Part shown: piece by piece, positions 34,301-45,803 of the stretch | Layout: the number at the start of each line of letters is the position of its first letter | Numbering within the stretch: position 1 is the stretch's first letter | Assembly (NCBI GenBank): GCA_964017045.1 | Contig: OZ024808.1 | Coordinates: forward strand, 3,559,666 to 3,623,665 | Origin: Omphiscola glabra | Lineage: Eukaryota > Mollusca > Gastropoda > Lymnaeidae | Direction: 5' to 3' | Length of the DNA: 64,000 nucleotides | Notes under the pieces: model-generated | What the model was told of the DNA's origin: nothing | Database searches by the model: none | What the model saw: only the letters and a program-made list of their open reading frames with translations | Program-made: the position numbers and the translations under genes

Positions 34301-37300
34301 CATTGTTATGACCCTTTATTAAAGAAAATACTTTCAAATGATGCGAGGCCCAATTGCTATGACTATTTATTAGAGGAAAGATTTTATTGGTACCCAAGGT
34401 AATATCGCTTTTGCTCACCTTCAAAATGTTTAAGAAAGGTCCAACATCCCTGTCTCCAGTTGCATTGAAGATTAAAACACGACCAACCTGCCCACTACAA
34501 AGGAACAATGATTTGAAATGAGATTCAATTAAATGGAAATATTTTTTGATGACCTGGTACATATTCATTTTCAGCACATACATAAATAACAGATTTTATT
34601 TAACCAAGACAACATTTTACAATTGTAACGATTTAAACACAAGTCACCAATAGTATTTCTCTAGTGTAGAAATCAACTATCAATGAACTCCTTTAGTAAC
34701 AAGTGATCATTTAGATCTGATAACTGCTGGGAGGGAGCACGCTGGTAAATCAACAGACCGATAAAGTGGGATCGCGGTTTTAAAGGGTTAAGAGAAAGAT
34801 CATTTGCCCTGTGTGAGCTGATCTTTGGCATCCATGATGAAGTGGGTGGGATGTAACGATCACAATTTTTTAGTTTTACAACAGGATTTTTCTTCAAACA
34901 GTTGCTCAAGTGAATGCTGTTTGGTTTGTGTGATGCTACCAGCTTTCTTTAACACAGTTCCTATCTGGGAATGTTACTAGCTTTCTTTAACACAGTTCCT
35001 ATCTGGGAATGTTACTAGCTTTCTTTAACACAGTTCCTATCTGGGAATGTTACCAGCTTTCTTTAACACAGTTCCTATCTGGAAATGTTACTAGCTTTCT
35101 TTAACACAGTTCCTATCTGGGAATGTTACCAGCTTTCTTTAACACAGTTCCTATCTGGGAATGTTACTAGCTTTCTTTAACACAGTTCCTATCTGGGAAT
35201 GTTACTAGCTTTCTTTAACACAGTTCCTATCTGGGAATGTTACTAGCTTTCTTTAACACAGTTCCTATCTGGCAATGTTACTAGCTTTCTTTAACACAGT
35301 TCCTATCTGGGAATGTTACTAGCTTTCTTTAACACAGTTCCTATCTGGGAATGTTACTAGCTTTCTTTAACACAGTTCCTATCTGGGCTGGAACAAAAAA
35401 AAAGACTTAATTTGGTGGGGAGTTTGAATCATATTTGTCTGTTGTTACCTCAAAAACTCTGTATAAAATTTAATGAAATTTTAGCAACACTAACCTCACA
35501 GACACTATAAAATTTAATGCAATTTTGCTAGCACCATAGAGGATCGCCTCATGTTTAACAAATGTAAAACAATTCCTTGCAATATCAAAGGTATGTTACA
35601 AAATCTTGTGAGCTGTGCCGAGAGATTTCTTTTGGACATTGTGTTTAAATAGCTACAATTTTGGCGCCTCTTTATAGTCTCAAATGACAAAAACCAGCAT
35701 ATACAATTATTGAATATAAAAAATGTCACTATTAATTTTCCATACTTTTTGGAGTACTAAATAAATGAATAAATTCCATTCTTCTTCTAACCATTGCAAC
35801 ATTCTGATAACATTAATTTTTAACTATTATGAAAAGACATAACATCATCTGGACAGTGTTGGGGGGTAATTATGTTGAAGTTTTAGGATAAAACAAACTC
35901 ATATCAACAGGCGAAGAAACTTACTCAATGGCTCTCGTTTCTTTGTCTGCAGCCTCTTGGAACCAAGCAGTGCAAACCTGAGAAAATATCATAGCTAAAT
36001 AGACTCATCAAAACCTTCCTTCCTAACACATAGTGAACAAGCACTCTAAGTAGCCACTTAACATGAATATTGCAGCTCATTTAAAGAGAATGCATTCTTT
36101 GGAAGTCTCATGTCTCCACCAGTACTTATCCATCACATATTTATTTAGTGAAGACATAGTAGGGCACCTATGGCCAACCCGCATGCCTAAAACCACACCA
36201 CTTATTGCATCAAAAGATGCCTGATTATTTCTTTATTCAATTTCCAAAAAAATCGGTTTTAAAAATTTGAGTGAATGAAATATAAAAATAATTTTAACAT
36301 AAATTTAGCTATATTTTTTATCACTTCATTGTGTGCATTAAGATTAAATAATTCTTACAATCCCCCCCCCCCCCCCCCAAGTTGACTCGCTATGAAATTG
36401 CAAGTGAAGCCTTATGCGTAGGACACGCCTTGGTAGGGCTACAATTAAGTTCGCTGTATACACAACATTAAAACATCTAGCATCCTATCCAGTGTGGCTT
36501 ATTTGATTTAACCCTCAATACTACATTTAGAAGTCAGCATTTTGTAAAAACTCAATTTAACACATGCTGACTGCAACTCTAGCATGTATACCTAAAAGTC
36601 AAAATGTGTTTGCACTAGTCTATTAATGTTCAACCAATAGAAAAAACCCTTACAATTCTTAAGCTTCTTTAGTTAATAACAGATGATAGGAAAATTTGAA
36701 TTAAAAACTAAACTTAAATGCCAAACCTCAATGCTCTCCATCGTATGAGCACCATCCAAATAGTATGTAATGTTTTTCCGTCTTATGCTCTGGGTACGAC
36801 CTGGCCAGACACATGACATAAGTCCTGTATATAGAGGTTACAAATTGTGATAATATCCTTTTTTGGGCATGGAATCAGAGACACAAACAGAAAACTGGAC
36901 AGCATATCATATTATCCTCACCAGTAAGACATTAATGTCTATCATGTATTTGAAGAGGCATGACTAAACAATAATTGGATATCAGATTTAATAAAACAGC
37001 TGTGAGTGAAGTAAAATGTTTCAAATGTCAAGATACAAACAAAATATTTTTTAAAACGACATGAAATGGGAGAAATGGGAATGCCTGATTAAGCAGTTTA
37101 CCAAAGGTGACCTCTCTAGGATGAGTGGAGTCGAGTGAAATTTCGGAACCTATACAGCGCTCTGGTCAACAGTGACAATAAGTTTCAATAAAGTTAACAT
37201 TACACTTATTGTTAACAGAAACAGGAAAAGTCTTTAATATTTTGTAATACTCTTCTTAATTTATAGCAAAGTCCTCATTATGTGACCATAAACTAGATGA

Positions 37301-40300
37301 GCATATCATAATGTGAACACACCTTTGGTTAAATACAGTAATATGGTTGAAAATATTGCTTATTTTGCCGGACAGAGTGGTCAAAATTACGATATTTTAA
37401 ATGAAAAATAAAATGGATCTAGGTGTAATATTAATTAAAAGATGGAGTCCAACCAAATAAACTAGTATATAATTCTAGTCATAGCATATAGGAAAATCAT
37501 GGGTCAATTCACCTTGTATAAGACCTTCATCTAAATCATCAACAGACAGTTGAGGAATGTCCTCGGTTGAACTGACCAATGGAACATCAAGCAATAGTTC
37601 TGCTGGTTAAAGAAAAGTGCATGAGCGGTATTAATTATTGCACACAAAGAGATCATTGGTTAATATTTCTGGTTTTGAATGACCACAAGTCCCTACTCAG
37701 GTGGTGGGCAATGTTTAATTGCTCTTTATGGCACCCTGCTAGCATTTTCATAACAAGCTTCATCTGTTGGGCTGCGCCATATAACATATCTGTAACGGAG
37801 GACCTAAATATCACCTTCGCTTCTCCAATGTAACAGACTTGTTTACCCTCAAACTCCTAAAATCGTCTCAAAATCGTACAATACAGTATCTTATAGTAAA
37901 CAAATTAACATACAGTATATATAATGTATACATTAACTACTCGCATTGCGTGTCTAGTGGGATCGAGTTCAGCTGGCCTCAAAAATGGTTACTTCTCTAA
38001 GTAGATGTATGACTTTTATATTAAAATCTGCTGTCACTTTGTTTTGTAGATGTGTATCTACTATAGATATCAATCAATATTTAGGTGAACATCTTTAGGC
38101 CACTGATAAAATAAAGTTACTGGTGAACAGAAAAAAAGAATCAATATCCAGTATGATTATTTTACATTAACAAAATACGTCACAAGTATGTTGGACATAG
38201 GGTGGACTAAGTATTACTGAAGTATCTCTACTACTGAGTATATATTGCGAAGTTCATTTGTGAAAATACATGGCAACATTATGAAGATAATTCCTACAAA
38301 CAATGCATGATATTTTTACAGCATTCGAGATATAAATTATAAATAGAATGCTGTTTTGGGACTTTCAGAGTTGCGGGATGAATATTATAAATTTTTTTAA
38401 TAACGTACATACTTTCTGCCGAGACCCCCCCTTTATGCACATAGGCAAAATCTAATTATTCGACAACCCTACCCCACCCCCCCTCACTGCGTAGATAGGG
38501 CCCAGGATTGACTAAAATGGTCACTAGGGCGACTACACTAATATTACTGTAGCTATGTCTAGCGAATTCATCATGAAAACACAAAGCAACAATATGACAA
38601 TCCCCACTAGCATTACGAAAATGTTGCGGTGTTCGTTTAAAGACATAATTATTTAGACTGCGCTCCCCCACCCATAAACAAAATCTCCTAATCAACACCA
38701 CTCCATTCTCCTCTCAAGGCAAACGTAATATAATTATAGATGGTAACCATCCAATCTTATTTCTCGATCCATTCACTGCTTGATGTAAAATGAAAATGCA
38801 AGTTAAAACTAACAACCGACAATGTTCTTGTTAAATATAAATATTTTTTTTAATCCGAAAAAACTACAGGAATATATATATTTTCAACCCGGTCTCTTAA
38901 AATTGTAGTTCTGTCAGGTCTTGGCATAAAATCGTAAAAGACATCCTAAAATTGTACATTGTATGCCAAAATTCTTGAGGAAACAGGTCTGATGTAATGA
39001 AGTTCAAATAAAGGCCATATTACCAATAAACAATAGGATCCACTGTACATGAAAATTTAACTAAAAAATTAGGTTGCTTAATTAACCGAAAAAGTTTATA
39101 ATAAAATGTATAGTTTGAGCCATAGTAGTGTCGCCACACCAGCGGGCAAACTTTCTAAAACTGGGATGGTTATAAACACATTCCCACCCTGGGGTGGCGT
39201 CAGACAACCTCAACAGGGTTTCTACAAATGGTTTCCACCCCATGAATAAGTCCCTTCAAAGGCTGTATAAGCCCAGTCAACAAGAATCCTGGAATGAAAT
39301 AATGACACAACCTGGAAGTGACCTACTTTGACCATGTCTTTGTTCCCACATGCGAAACAACTGGATGGCTAAAGATGCATTCTCCCCTTGCTTAGCACCA
39401 GCAATGCCAAGGTGAATCTTGTGTGCGGCCAACAGCTCTTGGGACACGGGTATGGCCAGGTAAAGGGGACTCTGATGTCATAAAACAGCATTACATTATA
39501 ATGGCACAAAGTCAAGCAGCAAAGAAAGAGTTTTGATGAAAAGTCTTTTTAATTCCTAACCCTCACCCCCCATTAAACATTAGAAACACTGACAAGAAAT
39601 GCCATGAAGTCAGTAAAAATTTAAAGTTGTATAAATCTGTATTACATCAGAGCCAAAATGGCTTTTTGAATGGGGACTTGTGACCAAGAAATACCACAAT
39701 AAACTTGCTTATTAAATATTGTATTTGGTGGATGGCAACTGTTTTAGCCAAGTAATTATGTACAAAAATAAAAAATGTTGAGATTTACCTGTTTTTCTAT
39801 AGACCTGTCCAGCAAAACTTTCATAGCTTTTGGATCCTGTGGGACTGTGATGGCTGGATGACCTTTCTTTTAATGAAGAAATTATATTTTTAAAAATTTG
39901 CAATACCTGGAAGATGATAAATTACTGTTACTTCATAGCCACGATACCTTAGTTTAGTTACAAGTTACTTTGAATTTGGGGTAGTGCACTCATTATTGTT
40001 TTGAGTTATATTTCAAGCTTTCTCATATGCCGTTTGATATTATTCATTGTACTTTAAATTTGACTGTTTAACACAGAATACCTGTGATCAAATATAAAAA
40101 CAAAACTGGTTTACCTTGAAAATTCCAGCTTTGCTCCAGGCTATCTCCTCAATTGTGTTCCCAAGCATTGAAGTGTGGTCAAGACCAAGAGACGTCACCC
40201 CACACACGACAGGGTCCTTGACAAAGTTGGTGCTGTCATACTGGCCGCCTATGCCCACTTCCACAACGGCAACGTCTACACCCTCGGATATAAACACATG

Positions 40301-43300
40301 AAGTGAAAGGACTGTGAGAAATGGAAAATAGGCCGGCATGCCTCCTCCTTCAATATTCTGTCAGTTGGAAAAAATTGTGGGAATAAAATAGATTGGGCTG
40401 TGGAGTAATAATGATGATTGGAATCATGAGCCAAACAATACTACAGATACTAATGGATAAAAACAATAGGGTTTGAAGAAATTTTGTTCTTAAAAAAAAC
40501 TGAATCTTTTTTTAAAACATGGTTCTCACATTTTTTTCAAAACTAAATTCCTGACTTTTTCCCAACTGAAAAATGAAAATTCCTGACTATATAAAATGCG
40601 GCTTTATCGTCATTATTGCGACCGATTTTCAAGCTTTTTTCATTAAAAATTTAATAGCCTTATGATAAGTTTCCGAGCCTACCGCGCACCCCCCCCCCCC
40701 CCCCACAAATTCTATAATATTAAGTCTATATTGATTTCCTTTGATATTTCAAGAGTTATTATCAGTTTATTTATTGTTGAAACTATTCAATGCATATGGT
40801 TGTACAAGGTCAAATTGATAAACATTCAACACCTGGATGTAATTTGTAAATCTTCAACGTAAGAAAACAGAGAAAATTGAATTTCTTTAATTATTAACTT
40901 GTTAATACTTCACAACATTAACTTTAACTTTAATTTCAAAAGATTTCTTATTTATTTATTAGTGGTTTTAAAACTGAAAACCAGAAAAGAATTAAAAGAA
41001 TAATTTTTTTCCCTTTTTTCTTTAAAAATTATTTTGTTATATTTTCACTTTAATTTTTATCACATATGTTGTTCGAGTTTTTCGAAATGTGTAAAAAAAA
41101 AATCCTCCTCCTATTAATAATATCCCAAGGTTTTGCCTGATTTTAAATTATTCCCCAGATCCTAATGGGGGGTCGTGAATTCCCAAGATATTGGGAAATT
41201 TCCCAAGGTGTGGTAGCCCTGAATTAATGAGATCGGCATTGGAAGAACGATTTCAACGCATGCGCAGATAAATCGAAAGTAATACCGTAAAATGCAGTCG
41301 ATAAATGACCATGGAGACATAATTGAAGCGATTCACATATTTTTTTATTTTTTTTAAATGTTGAATTATAAAATTCCCGACTATCCTGAAAATTTCCTTA
41401 CTAGAATGCTCAATTTTCCGGTTTTCACGACTGGGAAAAAAATTGAAGGAAATCCCGACTATTTCCCGTTTTCCCGACTGTGTGAGGACCCTGTTAAAAA
41501 GTCAACTGCAGAATCTCTGGAAAATATTTTATAAGAAATTACCAGACCTGTTTACCCTCAAACTCTTAAAATCGTACATCACCACAAAAGCGTTCAATAC
41601 ATTATCTTAATAGTAAAAAAAATAAACATACAGTATATATAAAGGATGCACCTCAAAATCGTAAATTGTATGCTTAAATCGTAAGAGTAAACAGGTCTGC
41701 TTTACTGATTCATAATGACATGTAATTAATGGTTCTTAGGTACATGTCTTGGCAATTATAAAAACTGTAGGATCTGAGAATCTAATACTGTTAAAGTATT
41801 CAATAATACTAACGTAATTGAAATGCTGATTAGCCTCCCTACAGACAAGCTGGTTGTGAATAAGTACCCAAAATTAACCTCAGTTTGTGTATCCTTAAGG
41901 TTTGTGTACACCTTCCAGAAATATTCGCTGAACAGCTCTTTACTGACGGGCCGACCATTAATTCGGATCCTCTCACGGACTTCTACCAGGTGAGGTGAAG
42001 TGAACAGGCCCGTTTTGTAACCATGGGACCAGAGGATCCGCTCACAAAAGGCACAAGTGGAGCCCTTGCCCTTGGTACCACTAACATGAATCACAGAGAG
42101 GTTGTCAACCTGCTCTTCCTGAAGGGGGATAAATATGTTACACTTTCTGTGCACAATAAACTTGCAGTGGATGATACCACGTCATTCAAACTACATCTTT
42201 AGTTAATAATGCAATGACCTTTATAGAGTTTAAGGCTATTAAGTACTATTATTAAGCTCTGTGGTTGTTAACATAAAAAACAATTTGTGATAACATAAAT
42301 AAACAACAACATGGGGCTGAAACCAAACTAATTTATTAAAATTATTTTTTTAAAATTATTTTGTTCTTCGTAAGTAATGATAATCGCAATCTTAATTTTC
42401 ACATGTAAATTGCTATTTTTTCATGCCAATAAATGAATTAATACATTACCATCAGGCCTGATCGTGAAATGTATTTTTTCATATTAGGAATGTTATGAAA
42501 TTTTTTGTCTTGCGACTGGCGAGCCTTAGCTATGGACTCTGCATTGGACTGGAGTTCAAACAGGGCCTTCATAGCTTCCTGTTTAAAAAAAGAAAATGAA
42601 GCATTGAAAACTGTTTTGGAAAATGGACTTACGAATAAGTTTAAACACATCCTCACCTCACGAATGTTTATGGATGGCCCCTAAAAGTAATAATCCCTAA
42701 ATTTTACAGTACATAACATATTGTAATAATTACTGTAAAAATATGTTAAATTGTACTACTGTAGACTGCATTAGCAATTAGGTTTTTGAAAAATAGAAAA
42801 GATTATCGTTACAAGGTGATGTCAACTGATTATTCTAACCCCACAGTAACCATATGCTACAGGCTAATAATGACTCAACTATAAAAGTAACATCGGTTTA
42901 CTCTTAGTAGCCCTTACTACTACACCGAGTTGGACCCATGCCATGAAAGGCCCAAGACTAAACTATTTTACCAGTGTAATATTATATATCAGTGCAGGTT
43001 TTTTTACACCAGGTATTTTGAGAAAATACCTGGTGAAACCAAGTCTTTAAAAAAAAAAAAAAGAGTTACCTTCTCATTTTCTATATGCTGGCCTTTAAAC
43101 AAAGCAAAATTTATGGATAGCCCTATGCCTATGAGGGAAGCCAACATAGATCAAGGAATGGGAGATCGATGAGCACTGTTCCAGCTGTCAAACAGCAATG
43201 TATGAGGGAGTCATATATTATAGGAAGAAGATACACAACACAAAGCCCTTGAAACAAAAAAAGCATTACGGAATGCCAAATTTAACTAGGAGTCAAAGTT

Positions 43301-44382
43301 CTCCCGCAGAAAGAGCAGCCAAGACTGCCACTCAAGGATTAGCCTGGTAAGTCCTGCAAGCCATTTGATAATGTCTCAATAGCTACTCCATCATCTCAAG
43401 AAGCTAGAAGGATGCCTATATTATGTGTATTAATTTTTATAAATTATATTAAGTCTAAGTAGGCCTAATAAGTCTTTTTATATATAACGACCATCACAGC
43501 CTTCAAAACTGCCCTAAAGAGTCATCTCTTTAAACTGTACTATACCAACTCATTCTCACCCCCCTCTGACTGATAAACAAGGCTTGGGTCACTTGATTCT
43601 GCTGGGTGCTGTCCATGACTAGACAGGGGTAGATAGTACTTGGGTGGTGAGCTCAAGCTTTTCACTAATTGTTGTTTTTAAATGCATACGTTTCTGTATT
43701 TGCTAATTTTTATGTAAAGTGCAGAGATCCTAGCCCTAGCCTAGGGCGGAGTATTGCGCTATACTATATAAAATCACCTAATAATAATAATATTAGTTAG
43801 CTGCCTAACTTATTTTGGCTAATGCAAAGAGAATGTGCCATGACGTCATTTACGTGTTTTTGTTAAGTTTCTGTTTTGGATTCATTCCTATTGCTTTTGC
43901 TACTAGAATTAAATTTTCTTTAATATGACAATGAATGGCTTGTTTCCAATTAAATTGTTATTGGTTGAATAATTATAATTTTAAAATTTCATTGGTTGGG
44001 TAATTATAACATTTTAATTTTTCAGCCATATTTGAAAATGGATTTGGCATTGACCGGATTGTATTTTATTCATTTTCTGGATATATCATGGCGCATTCTC
44101 TTTGTATTTACCCTTATTTTATAATTTATTTTTACAAGACTAATAAGAAGACTTATTTAGATTATTAAATTAGTTATAGTTTCACCCACATGACATAATT
44201 ACAGTATTCTCTATAATTACCTCATATCCAGGGTTTTTTAAACTTGAAAAGGCCATTTTGCCAAAATTCTGTATTTTTCCGCTTCCACCAACGATATTAT
44301 TGTTATTTTTTGCACTGATAATAAATGTATTTGTCATGGTTATGTTCCTTGCACTTGCAATTCCTCGAAAGGAACTTAACAT
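31336..44382 (-). CDS. FPGS: Folylpolyglutamate synthase (12 exons)
   Basis: The enzyme adds glutamates to folates using ATP, retaining them in cytosol and mitochondria. Exons (minus strand): 44382-44221, 42578-42450, 42118-41879, 40357-40115, 39866-39789, 39471-39312 (or 39327), 37599-37513, 36824-36727, 35977-35925, 34494-34419, 33495-33426, 31901-31336. All junctions are GT-AG and phases agree; the product is about 653 residues (648 with the shorter exon 6) against 587 in human. Visible motifs: P-loop GTKGKGST at 111-118, [15 protein letters not shown] at 138-152, [12 protein letters not shown] at 210-221, LDHTSMLG at 236-243, [21 protein letters not shown], and C-terminal [14 protein letters not shown]. 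The first 42 residues are basic/hydroxylated and suit a mitochondrial leader. Met16 and Met43 are in frame; human cytosolic FPGS also starts at codon 43. The last exon contains a long acidic, low-complexity linker. Introns carry minisatellites and transposon pieces. Exon 6 has two usable donors, so its end is uncertain. Confidence 0.95.
32143..32360. repeat. 27-bp minisatellite in FPGS intron 11, 8 copies
   Basis: Unit TTTATACATGTAAAGTTAAT plus TTATACA, eight nearly identical copies, AT-rich. Confidence 0.92.
32465..33335 (+). repeat. 30-bp minisatellite grown within a retroelement 3' tail
   Basis: About 25 units of GAGCCTAGCCCTAGGCTGGG plus GTACTGCAGT (18-bp short forms also occur). They lie between a left part (GAAGCTTTTCACCAATTGTG ... 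GACGTTTCTGTAATTGC ... TTTATGTGAAGCGCATT) and a right part (AGCGCTATATAAAACCACC). The same left and right parts occur at 43665-43785 with only one unit between them, so the array expanded inside a dispersed element. It lies in FPGS intron 11. Open frames on both strands are repeat artefacts. Confidence 0.88.
33826..33885. repeat. Single dispersed relative of the 41-bp minisatellite
   Basis: GGTCCAAACGGTGTGTTTGT followed by CCCAAGTTAATAGCATTGGG and GCCCAAATGATG matches one to one-and-a-half units of the 30960-31200 array. Confidence 0.6.
34936..35390. repeat. 38-bp minisatellite in FPGS intron 9, 12 copies
   Basis: Unit TTACTAGCTTTCTTTAACAC then AGTTCCTATCTGGGAATG, 12 copies with a handful of substitutions (ACCAGC, TGGAAATG, TGGCAATG). 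The plus strand of each unit resembles an acceptor (pyrimidine tract plus ACACAG), but the host gene is on the minus strand. Confidence 0.95.
37828..38990. mobile_element. DNA-transposon remnant with CAGACYTGTTT termini, larger copy
   Basis: The left end CAGACTTGTTTACCCTCAAA at 37828 and the right end, which reads on the opposite strand CAGACCTGTTTCCTCAAGAA, match the ends of the compact element at 41546-41699. The flanks share ATGTAA (6 bp). The interior of about 1.1 kb has no recognisable transposase and carries other debris. It lies in FPGS intron 6. Confidence 0.5.
41546..41699. mobile_element. Compact MITE with CAGACCTGTTTAC termini
   Basis: A 154-bp element with 13-bp inverted termini CAGACCTGTTTAC/GTAAACAGGTCTG and internal TTAAAATCGTA / AAATCGTAAGAG blocks. 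It is located in FPGS intron 3, between exons 3 and 4. No clear target-site duplication was found. Confidence 0.7.
42995..43160 (-). mobile_element. Dispersed palindrome-ended element, single-unit copy
   Basis: Read on the minus strand it has GGCATAGGGCTATCCATAAA, TTTGTTTAAAGGCC, AGAAAATGAGAAGGTAACTC, an A/T tract and ends in a perfect hairpin. The hairpin has 13-bp arms CACCAGGTATTTT/AAAATACCTGGTG around GAG. It is the same family as 15815-16310 and 17970-18385, but carries only about one copy of the internal unit. It lies in FPGS intron 1. Confidence 0.6.
43290..43800 (+). mobile_element. Non-LTR retrotransposon 3' fragments
   Basis: Two adjoining tails. At 43318-43380 a frame reads [18 protein letters not shown], the C-terminal zinc-finger type also found at 50.86-51.0 kb. 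At 43487-43560 a frame reads [20 protein letters not shown], a typical extreme C-terminus of retroelement reverse-transcriptase proteins. This is followed by a 3' untranslated tail ending CGCTATACTATATAAAATCA with AATAAT repeats. The last tail is the parent sequence of the 32.5-33.3 kb minisatellite. It lies in FPGS intron 1. Confidence 0.65.
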
Positions 44383-45803
44383 ACTTTTAAAAAGTTTCTC
44401 CGCTTCACCGTGTTATCACTAAACTTTGGATTTTTTACATGTTTGAACCCATCTTTTTCTCCTTCTTTAATCTAAATATTGCACTTAGTTCTGATAAGGA
44501 AACAGCGTGCGCATGAATCAGTTAATAAACACTATACACTTTAGAGTTTAATCCACTACAACAGTTATATTGACCATACCGTTTGGCGGCAGTGACGCAT
44601 TTCCGGTAAAAAGGTGATGTATAACAACAAACTATATGCACTATATGCATACTGAAACCAAAGTCTGACTATAAATAATATCACGACATTAACTATTATA
44701 AATTTCATTTCCTCAACTTGGTAAAAAACAAAGGGCCGAGTGAAAAGGGGGTGGGGCATCATCTTCACCATTTTCATGCGAAATATGTGTATTAATATAT
44801 ATTTTTGGGAGAGGGCGCCTAAATCCATGTTGTCTGTCCCGGGCACAGCTTTTGCTTGCCACGGCCCTGATTTTCTTAAATCTTTTTCAAATAGTAATTA
44901 TAATATGCTCCTCGACTATTTCCAAAAAATGTCCACATTCCAAAAAGTAAAAAAATGATGATAAAAATTAAAATCAACAACATTTTAAAAAAAAGATTTC
45001 ATTAAATATAAATTTTGGATGCAATGAGAGTTTTTAAAATGCTTTTAACTGGTAGGAAGAATATGGATACGTTTGATTTAACTAAAACAATAAATGTACA
45101 ATTTGGTTTCAAGCTCTGATAATTTAAGTCTGGCTGGTTGTTTCTGTCAGTTAAACAGGTAAAACAGTATTGATCATTGGCACATTGATATCGGACATAT
45201 AATAATGAAAACTATACTAATTCTTACAAAACCCCACCCCCTAGAAAAATAAATACTCTTCTTCAATTGTCCTAATCGATTTTGGTTGGAAAAAAAAGTC
45301 CATGGAATAGGCAATTATGAAATACAGTCTACTCACTCACTCTACTCCCTACATTGTTCAGTATTTGAATGGTATTCAAAGGGATATTTGGAGCATCTCA
45401 ATTGATGAAAAAGAATTTTGTCACATATTTATTCGATCACAAAAGTAATGTGTACAAAATATTAGTATGTTCCATATTAAAAAATTACCTAAACGATTTC
45501 ATTTTAATTGTTAATCTATAGTCCACAGATTGTTCTTTAAAATTGTACGATTGTGTACAAATAGCTTTTGTTATTTATAGATTATTTCCCTTTCTTTCAA
45601 CCTTTTAATAAGAAGATTTTGTATGTTTAAATTCATTTGGAATATTATAACTTTTGCATTGCCTTGATTTTAGATCTTATATATTCTATTTGATTAATTT
45701 CGAACAATTAATAGGCGTTAATCGATAATATGAGAGTTTATTGAAATTGATTGTTAAATAATATTATTTACATTAGAGAGTATTGTGTGTAACTAAAACA
45801 AAC
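44383..45803. promoter_or_regulatory. Shared intergenic region between divergent FPGS and SCAI
   Basis: The two start codons are 1.42 kb apart, head to head. On the FPGS side, TGACGCATTTCCGG (44593-44606) combines a CRE/AP-1-like half and an ETS-type CCGGAAAT (reverse strand). GTGCGCATGA (44508-44517) resembles NRF1. Both are usual in TATA-less housekeeping promoters. On the SCAI side TTAATCGATAAT (45718-45729) is a weak DRE-like match. Transcription starts cannot be fixed. Transposon debris (CACGGCCCTGA at 44860) lies in the middle. Confidence 0.5.

Noticed and set aside
34936..35390. 38-bp FPGS intronic repeat as amplified acceptor sites
   Set aside because: The pyrimidine-ACACAG pattern lies on the plus strand while FPGS is transcribed from the minus strand, and it is over 500 bp from the nearest exon.
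37579..37833. 84-codon plus frame as a gene
   Set aside because: It overlaps FPGS exon 7 in antisense and has no family resemblance.
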